DNA of 64,000 bases from VAXT01 sp035318925 (GCA_035318925.1 DATHDS010000003.1:1-64000); one strand, 5' to 3'; positions 24,540-34,048 are shown, numbered from the stretch's first letter. Program-made: numbers and translations. Notes: generated from the letters alone by a model not told the origin.

Positions 24540-25859
24540 ATGGGATCCAGGAAGCGCACGCGCAAGATCCAAGTTGGACCGCGGCGGATCGCCGCCACCT
24601 TCGCGTTGGCGACAATCTTCTTCGCCGGCGCCGCTCTTTCCGCAGGCGCGGGCAACGGCGTTGTCCAGTTGCTCGATTCCTCGGGAGAATCGGCGCTGTC
24701 CGCCGATACGACGACCACGACCACCACGACCGGTGAGGAAGAGGCCGTCCCTCCGGCCGACCCCTCGGCTGGCGACCAGTCCGCTCCGCACACAGGTGCG
24801 GTAGACGATTCGGACACGGGCGCCCCGCCCGTAGAGCAACAGCCCCCCGCTGAGTCGCAGCCGACGATGCCCGGGGTCTCGCAGGCCGAAGTGCACGCCG
24901 CGCTGAGCAAGCAGGTCCACGCCGGGCGCGCAGCGACCGGGTCGAGTGCCACCGGGCGCGGCGCAACCGCTCCACAGGGCGGGAAGGCCCACGGGACGTC
25001 TGCGACGAACTACGGCCGCCAGGCTCCGGTAGTCCTGGCGCAGCCGAAGGTGGTGCGCGTCGACCGCGAGCCGGAAGCGGACGAGCCGAACGTGGCCCCC
25101 ACGATCTGGCTCAACCGGACCCTCCCGGATCCAACGCCCCCGTCGCTGCGTCTGAAGCCGGCCTTCGCCCACCGACTCGCACGCGTTTCCGCGCGGAACC
25201 ACGTCGACTGGGCACTCGCACTCGCCGTCCTTCGTTCCAGCGGCGAACGGGGAGCCGTGCCCGCATCGAAGGCGCGACTCCTGAGCCTGACGAAGCAGCT
25301 CCGGTCGCACCACTCCCAGCGCGACGCCTGGACCTCGGTGCTCTCGATCGAGGGCCGCACGACGTTCGCCGACCGCACGATCGCCTTGCAGCACCTCTAT
25401 CGGGCCGTCGGCCTCAAGGCGCTCGTCAAGGGCTTCGACTGGGCAAAGCCGTCCCTCTCCAAGCGGATCCTGAACGACCGCCGGATCACGATCTATGCGG
25501 GCGGGCGCTCCGACATCCAGTCGGGCCGCGTCAACATCCGCGTGCTCGTCCTGATCGCCTACCTCGCAGAGGCGCACGGTCAGGTGACCGTCTCGTGCCT
25601 GATCAGCGGGCATCGGCTGTACGCGCGTCCGGGAGTCGTCTCGGCGCACATCTACGGCCTCGCGGCCGACATCTCGGTTCTCGGCAACACGCCGATCTTC
25701 GGGCACCAGCAGCCCGGCGGTGTGACCGAGCACGCAGTGCGCAACATCCTGCTGCTGCCGGCCGAGATGCAGCCGAGGCAGGTCATCTCCCTGCTCGGGC
25801 TGGGCGGGCCTTCGTTCCCGCTCGCCAACCACTACGACCACATCCACGTGGGGTTCTAA
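24540..25859 (+). CDS. Membrane-anchored or secreted M15/LAS-type peptidase-like protein
   Basis: A 439-residue protein that starts at ATG 24540 after GGAG. A hydrophobic signal segment (IAATFALATIFFAGAALSAG) lies at about residues 17-36. Residues ~40-200 are low-complexity Thr/Pro/Gly/Ala, probably a wall-spanning linker (TTTTTTTTGEEE). The C-terminal ~130 residues carry the LAS metallopeptidase signature SAHIYGLAADIS and HYDHIHVGF, which supplies the His/Asp/His zinc ligands. It probably cleaves peptide cross-links in peptidoglycan. It is divergent from the Tad operon and followed three bases later by the DUF192 gene. Confidence 0.72.
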   Translation: MGSRKRTRKIQVGPRRIAATFALATIFFAGAALSAGAGNGVVQLLDSSGESALSADTTTTTTTTGEEEAVPPADPSAGDQSAPHTGAVDDSDTGAPPVEQQPPAESQPTMPGVSQAEVHAALSKQVHAGRAATGSSATGRGATAPQGGKAHGTSATNYGRQAPVVLAQPKVVRVDREPEADEPNVAPTIWLNRTLPDPTPPSLRLKPAFAHRLARVSARNHVDWALALAVLRSSGERGAVPASKARLLSLTKQLRSHHSQRDAWTSVLSIEGRTTFADRTIALQHLYRAVGLKALVKGFDWAKPSLSKRILNDRRITIYAGGRSDIQSGRVNIRVLVLIAYLAEAHGQVTVSCLISGHRLYARPGVVSAHIYGLAADISVLGNTPIFGHQQPGGVTEHAVRNILLLPAEMQPRQVISLLGLGGPSFPLANHYDHIHVGF

Positions 25860-25862
25860 GAG

Positions 25863-26216
25863 TTGGCAGGCCGAGAGCTCATCCTCAGGCGGGCCGACGG
25901 GACCGTGGTCTGCGGGCGTTGCACGCTCGCAGACCACCCCCTGGCTCGCCTGAGGGGCCTGCTGGGCCGTGAGGGGCTCGACTCGGGCGAAGGCCTGTTG
26001 CTCCGGCCCGCCTCGTCGGTCCACACGTTCTTCATGCGTTTCCCGATCGACGTCGTCTTCCTCGACCGGGCGCTCGTCGTGCTCGGCATCCACGACGGCG
26101 TCGATCCGTGGCGCGCCGCCTCCCAGCGCGGGGCGAAGGCCGTCCTCGAGCTACCCGCAGGCGAGAGCTCCCTGCGCGGTCTCGCCGTCGGCGATCAGCT
26201 GACCCTCGCGGCCTAG
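25863..26216 (+). CDS. DUF192 family protein
   Basis: A 117-residue protein of the DUF192 family, recognisable by RLRGLLGREGLDSGEGLLLRP-like sequence, the SSVHTFFMRFPIDVVFLD block and a final ELPAGESSLRGLAVGDQL. Its biochemical role is not established. It starts with TTG at 25863, three bases after the peptidase stop, so it is probably co-transcribed. A small hairpin (GCTACT-TTCG-AGTAGC, 26247-26262) follows before the ABC genes. Confidence 0.85.
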   Translation: MAGRELILRRADGTVVCGRCTLADHPLARLRGLLGREGLDSGEGLLLRPASSVHTFFMRFPIDVVFLDRALVVLGIHDGVDPWRAASQRGAKAVLELPAGESSLRGLAVGDQLTLAA

Positions 26217-26310
26217 TTCTCCCCTCAGCGGCTCTTGGCGCCGCTTGCTACTTTCGAGTAGCTTCGAGGACGTACATCTGCCGAACATTTCGGCTGGAGG
26301 GAGAAGCTGG

Positions 26311-27084
26311 ATGCAAGTCAGCCAGGAAGAGAGCGCGCGCACCGAAACGGCGCCGAAGAGTCCGGTTGTCACAGCGCACGAGGTAACACGCCGTTACGGG
26401 GAGGGGGACACGGCCGTCGATGCTCTTCGCGGAGTTTCGCTGGAGGTCCTGCCCGCGCAGCTGACCGCGATCATGGGCCCTTCCGGCTCAGGCAAGTCGA
26501 CGCTGATGCACATCCTGGCTGCCCTCGACTTGCCGACCTCCGGGTACGTGACGCTCGCCGGCACCAAGCTCGGCAACCTCAGCGACACCGAGATCACGAA
26601 GCTGCGCCGCGCCCACATCGGCTTCATCTTCCAGTTCTTCAACCTGCTGCCGATGTTGACCGCCGAGGAGAACATCCTCCTGCCGCTCTCGATCGCGGGC
26701 CGCAAGCCTGACGAGGCCGAGTTCGAGGAGCTCCTCAACCGGGTCGGCCTCACCGACCGACGCTCGCATCGGCCGTCGGAGCTCTCGGGGGGACAGCAGC
26801 AGCGTGTCGCCGTGGCGCGTGCCCTCGTCGCGAAGCCGACCGTGGTCTTCGCAGACGAGCCGACCGGAAACCTCGACTCGAAGACCAGTGACGAGATCCT
26901 CCAGCTGCTCCACGAGGCCGTCGACACGTACGACCAGACCATGGTCATGGTCACTCACGACGCGCGGGCTGCCACGATCGCCGACCGCGTGCTCTTCCTC
27001 GCTGACGGCCTGATCGTGCGCGACCTCGGCCGGGCCGACGAGGAGCAGATCATGCAGACGGTCAAGGAAGTCACGCTCACGTGA
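26311..27084 (+). CDS. ABC transporter ATP-binding protein (MacB/LolD type)
   Basis: A 257-residue ATPase with Walker A GPSGSGKST, Q-loop region FIFQFFNLLP, signature LSGGQQQR, Walker B VVFADEPTGNLDS and a late MVTHD switch. These are typical of the MacB/LolD/FtsE-like class that works with FtsX-type permeases. The ATG at 26311 follows GGAGGGAG. Its stop overlaps the start of the permease gene (GTGA). Substrate unknown: possibly lipoproteins, a peptide, or mechanical signalling. Confidence 0.9.
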   Translation: MQVSQEESARTETAPKSPVVTAHEVTRRYGEGDTAVDALRGVSLEVLPAQLTAIMGPSGSGKSTLMHILAALDLPTSGYVTLAGTKLGNLSDTEITKLRRAHIGFIFQFFNLLPMLTAEENILLPLSIAGRKPDEAEFEELLNRVGLTDRRSHRPSELSGGQQQRVAVARALVAKPTVVFADEPTGNLDSKTSDEILQLLHEAVDTYDQTMVMVTHDARAATIADRVLFLADGLIVRDLGRADEEQIMQTVKEVTLT

Positions 27085-29972
27085 TCCGGGTCGCGTTGCG
27101 GGGGCTCCTGGGCCGGAAGCTCAGGGCCCTTCTGACGTCGATCGCGATCGTTCTGGGCGTGGCGATGGTCAGCGGGACGTTTGTCCTGACTGACGCGATC
27201 GACAACGCCTTCAACAACATCTTCAGCACGTCCTACGCCTCGACGGACGCGGTCGTGAGCGGGAAGGCGGCCGACATCAACTTCAACGGCGACACGGCGC
27301 AGAACCCTTCGGTTTCCGAATCGCTTCTGCCCCGCGTTCGCTCCCTCCCGAACGTAGCCGCTGCCTCGGGCAGCGTCGTCGATCAGACCGCGGCCAAGAT
27401 CCTCGACCGCAAAGGGAAGGTCGTGAACACAAACGGCGCGCCCTCATTCGGCTTCGGCGTCGATTTCACCGAGCCTCGTTTCAACCCGCTCAACTTGACC
27501 GAGGGTCGTTGGCCGAGCTCCTCCAAGGAGGTCGTGATCGATGCTGCGACCGCCGCCGACCAGAAGTACAAGGTCGGTGACACGGTCAAAGTGACGAGCC
27601 TCGGCCCGGTCCGGTCATTTCGCCTCGTCGGCATTGCGCAGTACGGGACCGTGAAGTCGCTCGGCACCGCGACCTTTGCCGTCTTCACGATCCCGACCGC
27701 ACAGCAGCTCTTCGACCGCGTTGGGAAGTTCGACGCCATCTCGGCCGCGGCCAAACCCGGAGTGACGCAACAAGAGCTCGCCAACGAGATCCGGGCGAAG
27801 CTGCCGCCCACCGTCACGGTCCGCACGGGGAAAGCCGAGGCGAAGGAGCAGCTGAAGTCCGTCTCGTTCACGAAGATCATCAGGTACTTCCTGCTCTCGT
27901 TCGGCGGGATCGCGCTCTTCGTCGGGGCGTTCGTCATCTTCAACACGCTGTCGATCACCGTCGCGCAACGCATCCGTGAGTTCGCGACGCTGAGGACGAT
28001 CGGGGCCTCGAGACGGCAGCTCCTGACCTCGGTGGCGCTCGAGGCGCTCATCATCGGCGTCCTCGCTTCGATCCTCGGGCTCTTTGGGGGGTTGCTGCTC
28101 GCGCGTGGGATCAACGCCCTCTTCAAGGCGTTCAACAACGACCTGCCGACGACCGGCCTCGTGCTCCACGTGCAGTCGGTGGTCATCTCGCTCGCGGTCG
28201 GAATCATCGTGACCTTCGTGGCCGGCATCTTCCCTGCGATTCGCGCGACGAAGGTCCCTCCGATCGCCGCGGTGCGTGAGGGAGCGACGCTGCCGAAGGG
28301 GCGGCTCGCCCCGTATCTGTCCTACATCGCCCTTGCTGTCATCGGCCTCTCGGTGGCGTTGCTCGCATATGGACTCTTTGGGCACAACATCGCGACCGTC
28401 GTTCGCCTGCTGTCGCTGGCGGTCGGCGTTCTCCTGCTCTTCGTCGGCGTCGCCCTCGTCTCGCCGCGCCTTGTACCCAAGCTCGCCGCCGGGCTGCGCC
28501 CGATTGCAAAGTGGCTGATGTTCGGCGTCGGCGTGCTCGTCTACCCGACGAGGCTGGGAGCGTGGGCTGTGCGCCGGGGTCTCTCCGGTCGTGAGGTCGC
28601 GGGGTCGAGGCGCACGCTCTATCTCGTCGGGGGCATCATGTTGCTGCTTGTCATCGGTCCGGGGATCTTGCTCCTCGCCTCGTACTTGCTGGCGCTTGGG
28701 ATCGGGATGGTGTTCGTCTACTTCGCCGCGGCGGCCCTCGCGGTCACCGAGGTGGTTCTCTTCTTCTGGCTTGTCCTCCGAGTGATTCAGCGATTGCGTG
28801 GCCGAGGCTGGCCCAGCGAGCTGCCGGAGCTGCGGTTCGACCCGGCCACGGACAGGCTCTCAGGCGAGAACGCGCGCAGGAATCCAGGCCGGACCGCTTC
28901 AACTGCGGCCGCTCTGATGATCGGCCTCGCGCTCGTGACCTTCATCGCGGTGCTCGCGAACGGGATGAAACAGTCCAACCGGGGAGCAGTCGAACGGCAG
29001 GTGAAAGCGCAGTACATGCTGACCTCGCAGGACGGTTTCAGTCCGTTTGCGCCCAGCGCAGGCACGGCGGTTGCGCGCTCCCCTGTGGTGACGGTCGCAT
29101 CGAACATCCGCGGCGGCCTGGCCAAGATCGCGGGCAAGGACGGACAGGTGACCGGCGTCGATCCCAAGACGATCACGCAGGTCTATGCGTTCGACTGGAA
29201 GAAGGGCTCGGATGCGTCCGTTCAGGACCTCGGCGAGTTCGGAGCGATCGTCGAGAAGCAGTTCGCCGACGACGCGAACCTCAAGCTCGGCGACCGTTTC
29301 AACCTCCTGACGGCGAGCAACAAGGAGGCGCCGCTCGAGGTGAAGGGGATCTACAAGGCGCCTCCCTTCTCTCCGCTCCTCGGCGGCATCAGCATCACGC
29401 AGTCGCGCTTCGACCAGCTCTATGAGCAGCCGCGCAACCTGTACACGTTCGTGAACGTGAATGGGGGCGTGAGCGCTGTGGCAGGGAAGTCGCTCGAGGC
29501 CGCGGTCGCGACCTTCCCCGATGCCAAGGTGCAGACGCGGAAGGCCTGGATCGACGCGCAGGATGCAGAGTTCAACAAGTTCCTGATCACGCTCTACGTG
29601 CTGCTTGCGCTGTCGGTGATCGTGAGCTTGTTCGGGATGGTCAACACGCTCGTGTTGAGCGTGTTCGAGCGGACCCGCGAGCTGGGGATGCTGCGTGCCG
29701 TCGGAATGACCCGCAACCAGGTCGCGCGCCTCGTCCGCCAGGAGAGCGTGATCACCGCGATGATCGGCGCCGCACTCGGACTGCCACTCGGCGTGTTCCT
29801 GGCCGTGCTCGTCACACGCGCCCTCTCGCAGTTCAACGTGGCGTTTTCGCCCCCGTGGCGGAACCTGATCGCGTTCGCGATCGTCGCGATGTTCGTGGGC
29901 GTGCTCGCGGCCGTGGCCCCCGCGCGCCGCGCCAGCAGGCTGAACGTTCTGCGCGCGCTCCAGTACGAGTAG
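27081..29972 (+). CDS. Large FtsX-type ABC transporter permease
   Basis: A 963-residue permease with two FtsX domains. Each has the pattern of a helix, a large extracytoplasmic MacB_PCD-like region and three helices: first at residues 15-~410, second from ~600 to the end. A block of extra hydrophobic helices (~410-570) lies between them. It ends in the usual ARRASRLNVLRALQYE. The GTG at 27081 overlaps the ATPase stop. A two-FtsX, ~10-helix permease of 800-1000 residues is common in actinobacteria. It forms one transporter with the preceding ATPase. Confidence 0.88.
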   Translation: MIRVALRGLLGRKLRALLTSIAIVLGVAMVSGTFVLTDAIDNAFNNIFSTSYASTDAVVSGKAADINFNGDTAQNPSVSESLLPRVRSLPNVAAASGSVVDQTAAKILDRKGKVVNTNGAPSFGFGVDFTEPRFNPLNLTEGRWPSSSKEVVIDAATAADQKYKVGDTVKVTSLGPVRSFRLVGIAQYGTVKSLGTATFAVFTIPTAQQLFDRVGKFDAISAAAKPGVTQQELANEIRAKLPPTVTVRTGKAEAKEQLKSVSFTKIIRYFLLSFGGIALFVGAFVIFNTLSITVAQRIREFATLRTIGASRRQLLTSVALEALIIGVLASILGLFGGLLLARGINALFKAFNNDLPTTGLVLHVQSVVISLAVGIIVTFVAGIFPAIRATKVPPIAAVREGATLPKGRLAPYLSYIALAVIGLSVALLAYGLFGHNIATVVRLLSLAVGVLLLFVGVALVSPRLVPKLAAGLRPIAKWLMFGVGVLVYPTRLGAWAVRRGLSGREVAGSRRTLYLVGGIMLLLVIGPGILLLASYLLALGIGMVFVYFAAAALAVTEVVLFFWLVLRVIQRLRGRGWPSELPELRFDPATDRLSGENARRNPGRTASTAAALMIGLALVTFIAVLANGMKQSNRGAVERQVKAQYMLTSQDGFSPFAPSAGTAVARSPVVTVASNIRGGLAKIAGKDGQVTGVDPKTITQVYAFDWKKGSDASVQDLGEFGAIVEKQFADDANLKLGDRFNLLTASNKEAPLEVKGIYKAPPFSPLLGGISITQSRFDQLYEQPRNLYTFVNVNGGVSAVAGKSLEAAVATFPDAKVQTRKAWIDAQDAEFNKFLITLYVLLALSVIVSLFGMVNTLVLSVFERTRELGMLRAVGMTRNQVARLVRQESVITAMIGAALGLPLGVFLAVLVTRALSQFNVAFSPPWRNLIAFAIVAMFVGVLAAVAPARRASRLNVLRALQYE

Positions 29973-30004
29973 CTCGGGCGAGCACTAGTAAGTACACGCG
30001 CGCG

Positions 30005-30020
30005 CCCCACCCGGGTGGGG
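30005..30020. terminator. GC-rich palindrome after the ABC operon
   Basis: CCCCACCCGGGTGGGG is a perfect 16-base palindrome 33 bases after the permease stop. It could fold as a terminator stem or be a protein-binding site. No U tract follows. Confidence 0.35.
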
Positions 30021-30107
30021 AGGAAGGTGTCCACCCGCCGCCCGCCGCAAGCGTAACCAGATGGAGCGCACCGCTCAGTGTCGCCTTTGAGCCAATATCG
30101 TGACCGG

Positions 30108-31139
30108 ATGCTCTGGGCGATCTCAGGCGGCGCGGGCTTTCTCGGCCTGCATCTCGGGCGGCGGCTCCTCGCCGACGGCCACAGCGTCCGGTCGCTCGAC
30201 CTCGCCCCGCTCGACGACGCCGAGCTCGAGCGCGAGGTCGATGCGGTCCGCGGCGACATTCGCGACTCGGCGGCGGCCCGGCGACTTGTCGAGGGCGCCG
30301 ATGTCCTCGTCCACGCAGCCGCGGCCCTTCCGATCCGAGGCTCGGGCCGGGAGATTCACTCGGTCAACGTCGGGGGCACCGGCACCCTGCTTGCCGCCGC
30401 GCTCGAAGCGGGGGTTGGCCGGGTCCTCCTCATCTCGTCCACCGCGGTCTACGGCATCCCCGAGACCCACCCGATCGACGAGAGCTCTCCGCTGCAGGGC
30501 GTCGGCCACTACGGCCGCTCGAAGATCGAGGCCGAAGAGGTCGCGAACGGCTTCGGGCGGCGCGGCCTCGACGTCACGATCCTCCGTCCGAAGACCTTCA
30601 TCGGGCCCGAGCGCCTGGGCGTCTTCGAGATCCTCTTCGACTGGATCCGCGAGGGCCGGCGCATCCCAATCCTCGGCGACGGATCCAACCGCTACCAGCT
30701 GCTCGCCGTCGAGGATCTCGTCGACGGCGTTCTCCTCGCCGCCTCCGCGCCGGTCGCCGGCGAGACGATGAACATCGGCGCAACCGAGTTCGGCACCGTT
30801 CGAGACGACCTCGACGCGCTGATCGCCCACGCCCGCTCGGGGAGCCGCCTGCGGCCGATCCCGGTGCGGCCGGCCGAGCTCGCCCTCCGCGCGCTCGAGC
30901 TCGCCCGGCTCTCCCCGCTGGTCGAGTGGCACTACAAGACCGCCCACCGCGAGTCCTACGTCGAGACCTCGAAAGCCGAGCGGCTGCTCGGCTGGCAGCC
31001 GCGCTACTCGAACTCGGAGGCGCTCACGCGCACCTACGACTGGTACGTCGCGAACCGCAACCGGCTCGCCGGCGCCGGAACGACCCACCGGGTGCCCTGG
31101 AACCAGCGCGCTCTCGCCGTTTTCAAGCGCCTAAGCTAG
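30108..31139 (+). CDS. NAD-dependent epimerase/dehydratase family protein
   Basis: A 343-residue extended SDR. The nucleotide loop GGAGFLG lies at the extreme N-terminus when ATG 30108 is used as the start, and this is why that start was chosen. STAVYG and the catalytic YGRSK motif follow in mid-protein, and ILRPKTFIGP near residue 165. It resembles UDP-glucose 4-epimerase/nucleoside-diphosphate-sugar epimerases. The donor sugar is not predictable. The PLP enzyme gene starts seven bases downstream, so the two are probably in one operon. Confidence 0.88.
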   Translation: MLWAISGGAGFLGLHLGRRLLADGHSVRSLDLAPLDDAELEREVDAVRGDIRDSAAARRLVEGADVLVHAAAALPIRGSGREIHSVNVGGTGTLLAAALEAGVGRVLLISSTAVYGIPETHPIDESSPLQGVGHYGRSKIEAEEVANGFGRRGLDVTILRPKTFIGPERLGVFEILFDWIREGRRIPILGDGSNRYQLLAVEDLVDGVLLAASAPVAGETMNIGATEFGTVRDDLDALIAHARSGSRLRPIPVRPAELALRALELARLSPLVEWHYKTAHRESYVETSKAERLLGWQPRYSNSEALTRTYDWYVANRNRLAGAGTTHRVPWNQRALAVFKRLS

Positions 31140-31145
31140 CTCCCC

Positions 31146-32300
31146 GTGGCCGAGCTGACCGACTACCGCGCCCGCTTCCCGATCCTCGCGGAGACGACGT
31201 ATCTGATCAGCCACTCGCTCGGCCCGATGCCGGCCCAGGCCGAGCGCCGCCTCGCCGAGTACGCGCACTCCTGGAACACGCGCGGCGTACGCGCCTGGGG
31301 CGACGGCTGGTGGGAGCTGCCGATGACCGTCGGCGACCGGCTCGCCCGCCTGATCGGAGCCCCGCCCGGCTCGACCGTCATGCACCAGAACGTGACGATC
31401 GCCGAGGCCGTCGTCCTCTCGTGTTTCGACTTCCGGGGCGAGCGCAACCGCATTGTCTACGAGAAGGACAACTTCCCGTCCGTGCGCTACCTCCAGCAGG
31501 CCCAGCGCGCGCACGGCGCCGAGGTCGTCGTCTGCCCGGACGAGGAGGCGATCGTGGCGGCGATCGACGAGCGGACGCTGCTCGTCCCGATCAGCCACGT
31601 GATCTTCAAGACGGGACGGATTCAGGACGTCGAGCCAATCATCCGCCGCGCGCACGAGGTCGGCGCGTACGTCGTCCTCGACGCGTACCAGTCCGTCGGC
31701 TCGGTCCCGCTCGACATGACCGCTCTCGGCGTCGACTTCGCGGTCGGCGGCAGCGTCAAATGGCTCTGCGGAGGCCCCGGCGCCGCCTGGCTCTACGTGC
31801 GCCCCGATCTCGCCGAGCGGCTCGAGCCCACGCTCGTCGGCTGGCAGGCGCACAAGCGCCCGTTCGCATTTGAGCCCGAGCTCGAGTATGCGGACGGGGT
31901 GGCGCGCTTCCTCACCGGGACGCCGAACGTGCCCGCGCTGTACGCCGTCACTGCCGGCTACGACATCGTCGAGGAGGCGGGGATCGAGCGCATCCGCGCC
32001 AACTCAGTTCGCCAGACCGAGCTCCTGGTCGCTCTGTTCGACGAGGCCGGCTTCGACGTCGTCAGCCCCAGGGAGCCTGAGCGGCGAGGCGGTTCGGTCG
32101 TCGTCCGCACGCCGGACTTCGAGGCCGTGCACGCTGAGCTCGACAGCCGCGCCATCCTCTGTGACTTCCGGCCGGACGTCGGCCTTCGCTTCGGGCCGCA
32201 CTTCTTCAACACCGACGAGGAGATCGAGCTGGCAGTCTCGGCGGTGAAGGAGATCGTCGGCCGGGGCGCGACGTTGCCGGCCCCGGCCGGTACGGGCTAG
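31146..32300 (+). CDS. PLP-dependent aminotransferase class V (kynureninase-like)
   Basis: A 384-residue PLP enzyme of fold type I. The internal-aldimine Lys is in GGSVKWLCGGPGAAWLYV, a block like that of kynureninase (xxKYLNGGPG). YVVLDAYQSVGSVPLDM supplies the cofactor-binding Asp. It is related to kynureninases and cysteine-desulfurase-like enzymes; the true substrate cannot be told. It starts with GTG at 31146, seven bases after the epimerase stop. No complete tryptophan-catabolic set is nearby, so I do not assign kynU. Confidence 0.82.
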   Translation: MAELTDYRARFPILAETTYLISHSLGPMPAQAERRLAEYAHSWNTRGVRAWGDGWWELPMTVGDRLARLIGAPPGSTVMHQNVTIAEAVVLSCFDFRGERNRIVYEKDNFPSVRYLQQAQRAHGAEVVVCPDEEAIVAAIDERTLLVPISHVIFKTGRIQDVEPIIRRAHEVGAYVVLDAYQSVGSVPLDMTALGVDFAVGGSVKWLCGGPGAAWLYVRPDLAERLEPTLVGWQAHKRPFAFEPELEYADGVARFLTGTPNVPALYAVTAGYDIVEEAGIERIRANSVRQTELLVALFDEAGFDVVSPREPERRGGSVVVRTPDFEAVHAELDSRAILCDFRPDVGLRFGPHFFNTDEEIELAVSAVKEIVGRGATLPAPAGTG

Positions 32301-32374
32301 CTACTCGATGCCGGTTGCAGCGAGTCGGTACCCAAGCGTAGGTTGTCCCCAACGTCTCCAAAGAGGAGGGCAAG

Positions 32375-32692
32375 ATGACGATGTATTGCGCTCTGACGGT
32401 CCGAAAGCTCAAGCCGGGCACTTATGACGAATGGCGAAAGGCTTGGTGGTCCGACGACGACACGATGCCAGAGGGTGGCGAGGCTTACATCGCCCGCAGC
32501 CTGACGGACCCCGACGAGGTCGTGGCTTTCGGTCTCATCGAGGGCAACCTCGACGAGATCAAAGCGTCGATGGACGAGGACGCGGAGAAGGCGCGCCAGG
32601 AAGCCATGGCTCCCTTCATCGAGTCAGTCGGAGCTGACGCGATCTACGAAGTCGTCGAGCGAGTCGGCGCCAAGAGCGGCGCGGAGGCCTAG
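32375..32692 (+). CDS. ABM/dimeric alpha-beta barrel-like small protein
   Basis: A 105-residue protein (MTMYCALTVRKLKPGTYDEW ...) with the strand-helix-strand pattern of the antibiotic-biosynthesis-monooxygenase/dimeric alpha-beta barrel fold. A strong GAGGAGGG lies seven bases before the ATG. It has no catalytic signature. It could be a heme-degrading-like, monooxygenase-like or non-enzymatic member. The stop overlaps the convergent DUF72 gene by four bases. Confidence 0.7.
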   Translation: MTMYCALTVRKLKPGTYDEWRKAWWSDDDTMPEGGEAYIARSLTDPDEVVAFGLIEGNLDEIKASMDEDAEKARQEAMAPFIESVGADAIYEVVERVGAKSGAEA

Positions 32693-33351
32693 TCGGCGAG
32701 GAGCTCGAGGAGGCGCTCCGCGTAACGGGGCGCCTCCGGCTCGTCCTCGTGCTTGAAGTAGCAGTAGACCTCGTTTCCATCCGCGAGTAGCGGGCGAATT
32801 CGGCCGGCCCATTCGGTGAGCGCCTGCTCGTCATAGGGCGGCTCGCGCAACCGTAGGTAGCGGAACGAGGCGGAAGACTCGAGCTCGTTGACCCGCACCG
32901 CGTTCGACGGCAGGTCGACCTCGAGGCCCTCCCACGAGGCGTGCCGGAAGTCGAAGGCGATCTTCAGCCCGGGGTCGAACGAGCCGAGCGTGAGCGTGAG
33001 CAAGCCCTCATCGCGCGGCGAGCCGACGAGGACGCGAATCGGGCCGAGCCGGTCGCCGAGGAGCAGCACCCTCTCCTCGAATGTTCCGGCTCCGCCAAGC
33101 CGGAACGAGTTGAACTTGACCGCGAAGCGGAATCCGGGCGCGACCTGCTCCGCCCAGCGGCGGAACTGCTCTTCGGCCGGAATCCGGTAGCCGGTCGTGT
33201 TCAGCTCGACGGACGGCAGCCGCTCCGAGTAGTGACGGAGGAACTCCGGCGGCTTGACCTCGGCCGGGTAGAAGCCGGGGCGCCAGGAGGGATACGACCA
33301 GCCGGAAGTGCCGACATAGGCCCTCGCTAAACTCGACTTCGTGGCAGTCAC
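32689..33351 (-). CDS. DUF72 domain-containing protein
   Basis: A 220-residue protein of the DUF72 (YecE) family. It shows AYVGTSGWSYPSW at the start, the SVELNTTGYRIP block, GFRFAVKFN and the late YCYFKHEDE motif. It has a TIM-barrel-like fold with no agreed function. GTG 33351 is taken as the start, since it leaves a short lead-in to YVGTSGWSY. An ATG at 33375 is possible but lies deeper in the thyX gene. With GTG 33351 the coding region overlaps the divergent thyX start by 11 bases. Confidence 0.85.
   Translation of the reverse strand: MTATKSSLARAYVGTSGWSYPSWRPGFYPAEVKPPEFLRHYSERLPSVELNTTGYRIPAEEQFRRWAEQVAPGFRFAVKFNSFRLGGAGTFEERVLLLGDRLGPIRVLVGSPRDEGLLTLTLGSFDPGLKIAFDFRHASWEGLEVDLPSNAVRVNELESSASFRYLRLREPPYDEQALTEWAGRIRPLLADGNEVYCYFKHEDEPEAPRYAERLLELLAD
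33328..33333 (+). promoter_or_regulatory. -10 element for leaderless thyX
   Basis: TAAACT fits the TANNNT -10 form common in actinobacteria and lies seven bases before GTG 33341. No Shine-Dalgarno sequence precedes that GTG. Together these features suggest a leaderless transcript. The element lies inside the DUF72 reading frame on the other strand. Confidence 0.45.
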
Positions 33352-34048
33352 ACCGGAAGTCCTAGCGGAGAACATGATCCGCGTCCTGGATCACGGCTTC
33401 GTTCGATTGGACGGCGCGATGGCGGACGACCTCTCCGTCGTCAACGGCGCGCGGGTCAGCTTCGCCCGGCGGAAGGAGGAGGTGGACGAGGCGGACGAGG
33501 GCCTCATCCGCTTTCTCATGCGCGATCGACACGGGACGCCCTTCGAACATAACTCCTTCCGCTTCCACATCCGTACGCCGATCTTCGTCGCCCGCGAGTG
33601 GTTCCGGCACCGGATCGGGTCGTTCAACGAGTTCAGCATGCGCTATGCGAAAGCGACCGACGAGTTCTACGTGCCGGCGCCGGAGGACGTGCGGTCGCAA
33701 GTCGGCAAGCCCGGCGCCTACTCGTTCGAAGAGGTCGCGCCCGAGATCGCCGAGCAGACCCGCGAGGAGCTCCAGGCCGTCTACGAGACCGCCTACGACA
33801 CCTATCAGCGACTTGTCGAATTGGGGGTCGCTCGGGAGCTCGCCCGTTGTGTGCTTCCGGTCGGCGCCTACACCGAGTTCTATTGGACGGTGAACGCCCG
33901 CTCGCTGATGAACTTCATTTCGTTGCGCGCATCGGAGAACGCTCAGCGCGAGATCCAGCGCTACGCCGAGGCGTGCGAGATCTTCTTCGCAGAGAAAATG
34001 CCGGTCACGCACGCGGCGTTCGTCGCGAACGACCGCACCGCACCTTAG
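33341..34048 (+). CDS. thyX: FAD-dependent thymidylate synthase ThyX
   Basis: A 235-residue flavin-dependent thymidylate synthase that makes dTMP from dUMP with methylene-tetrahydrofolate and NADPH. The family motif RHRxxxxNExSxRY is present (RHRIGSFNEFSMRY) at about residues 87-100. LPVGAYTEFYWTVNARSLMNFI and the later AENAQREIQRYAE-like region complete the active site. GTG 33341 fits a leaderless start; ATG 33374 would shorten the protein by 11 residues. I saw no thyA here. The 3' end overlaps the anti-sigma gene by four bases. Confidence 0.93.
   Translation: MAVTPEVLAENMIRVLDHGFVRLDGAMADDLSVVNGARVSFARRKEEVDEADEGLIRFLMRDRHGTPFEHNSFRFHIRTPIFVAREWFRHRIGSFNEFSMRYAKATDEFYVPAPEDVRSQVGKPGAYSFEEVAPEIAEQTREELQAVYETAYDTYQRLVELGVARELARCVLPVGAYTEFYWTVNARSLMNFISLRASENAQREIQRYAEACEIFFAEKMPVTHAAFVANDRTAP

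Noticed and set aside
24231..26093. Open frame of 620 codons on the minus strand opposite the M15 peptidase and DUF192 genes
   Set aside because: Its composition is typical of high-GC antisense frames, and the plus-strand genes have clear motifs.
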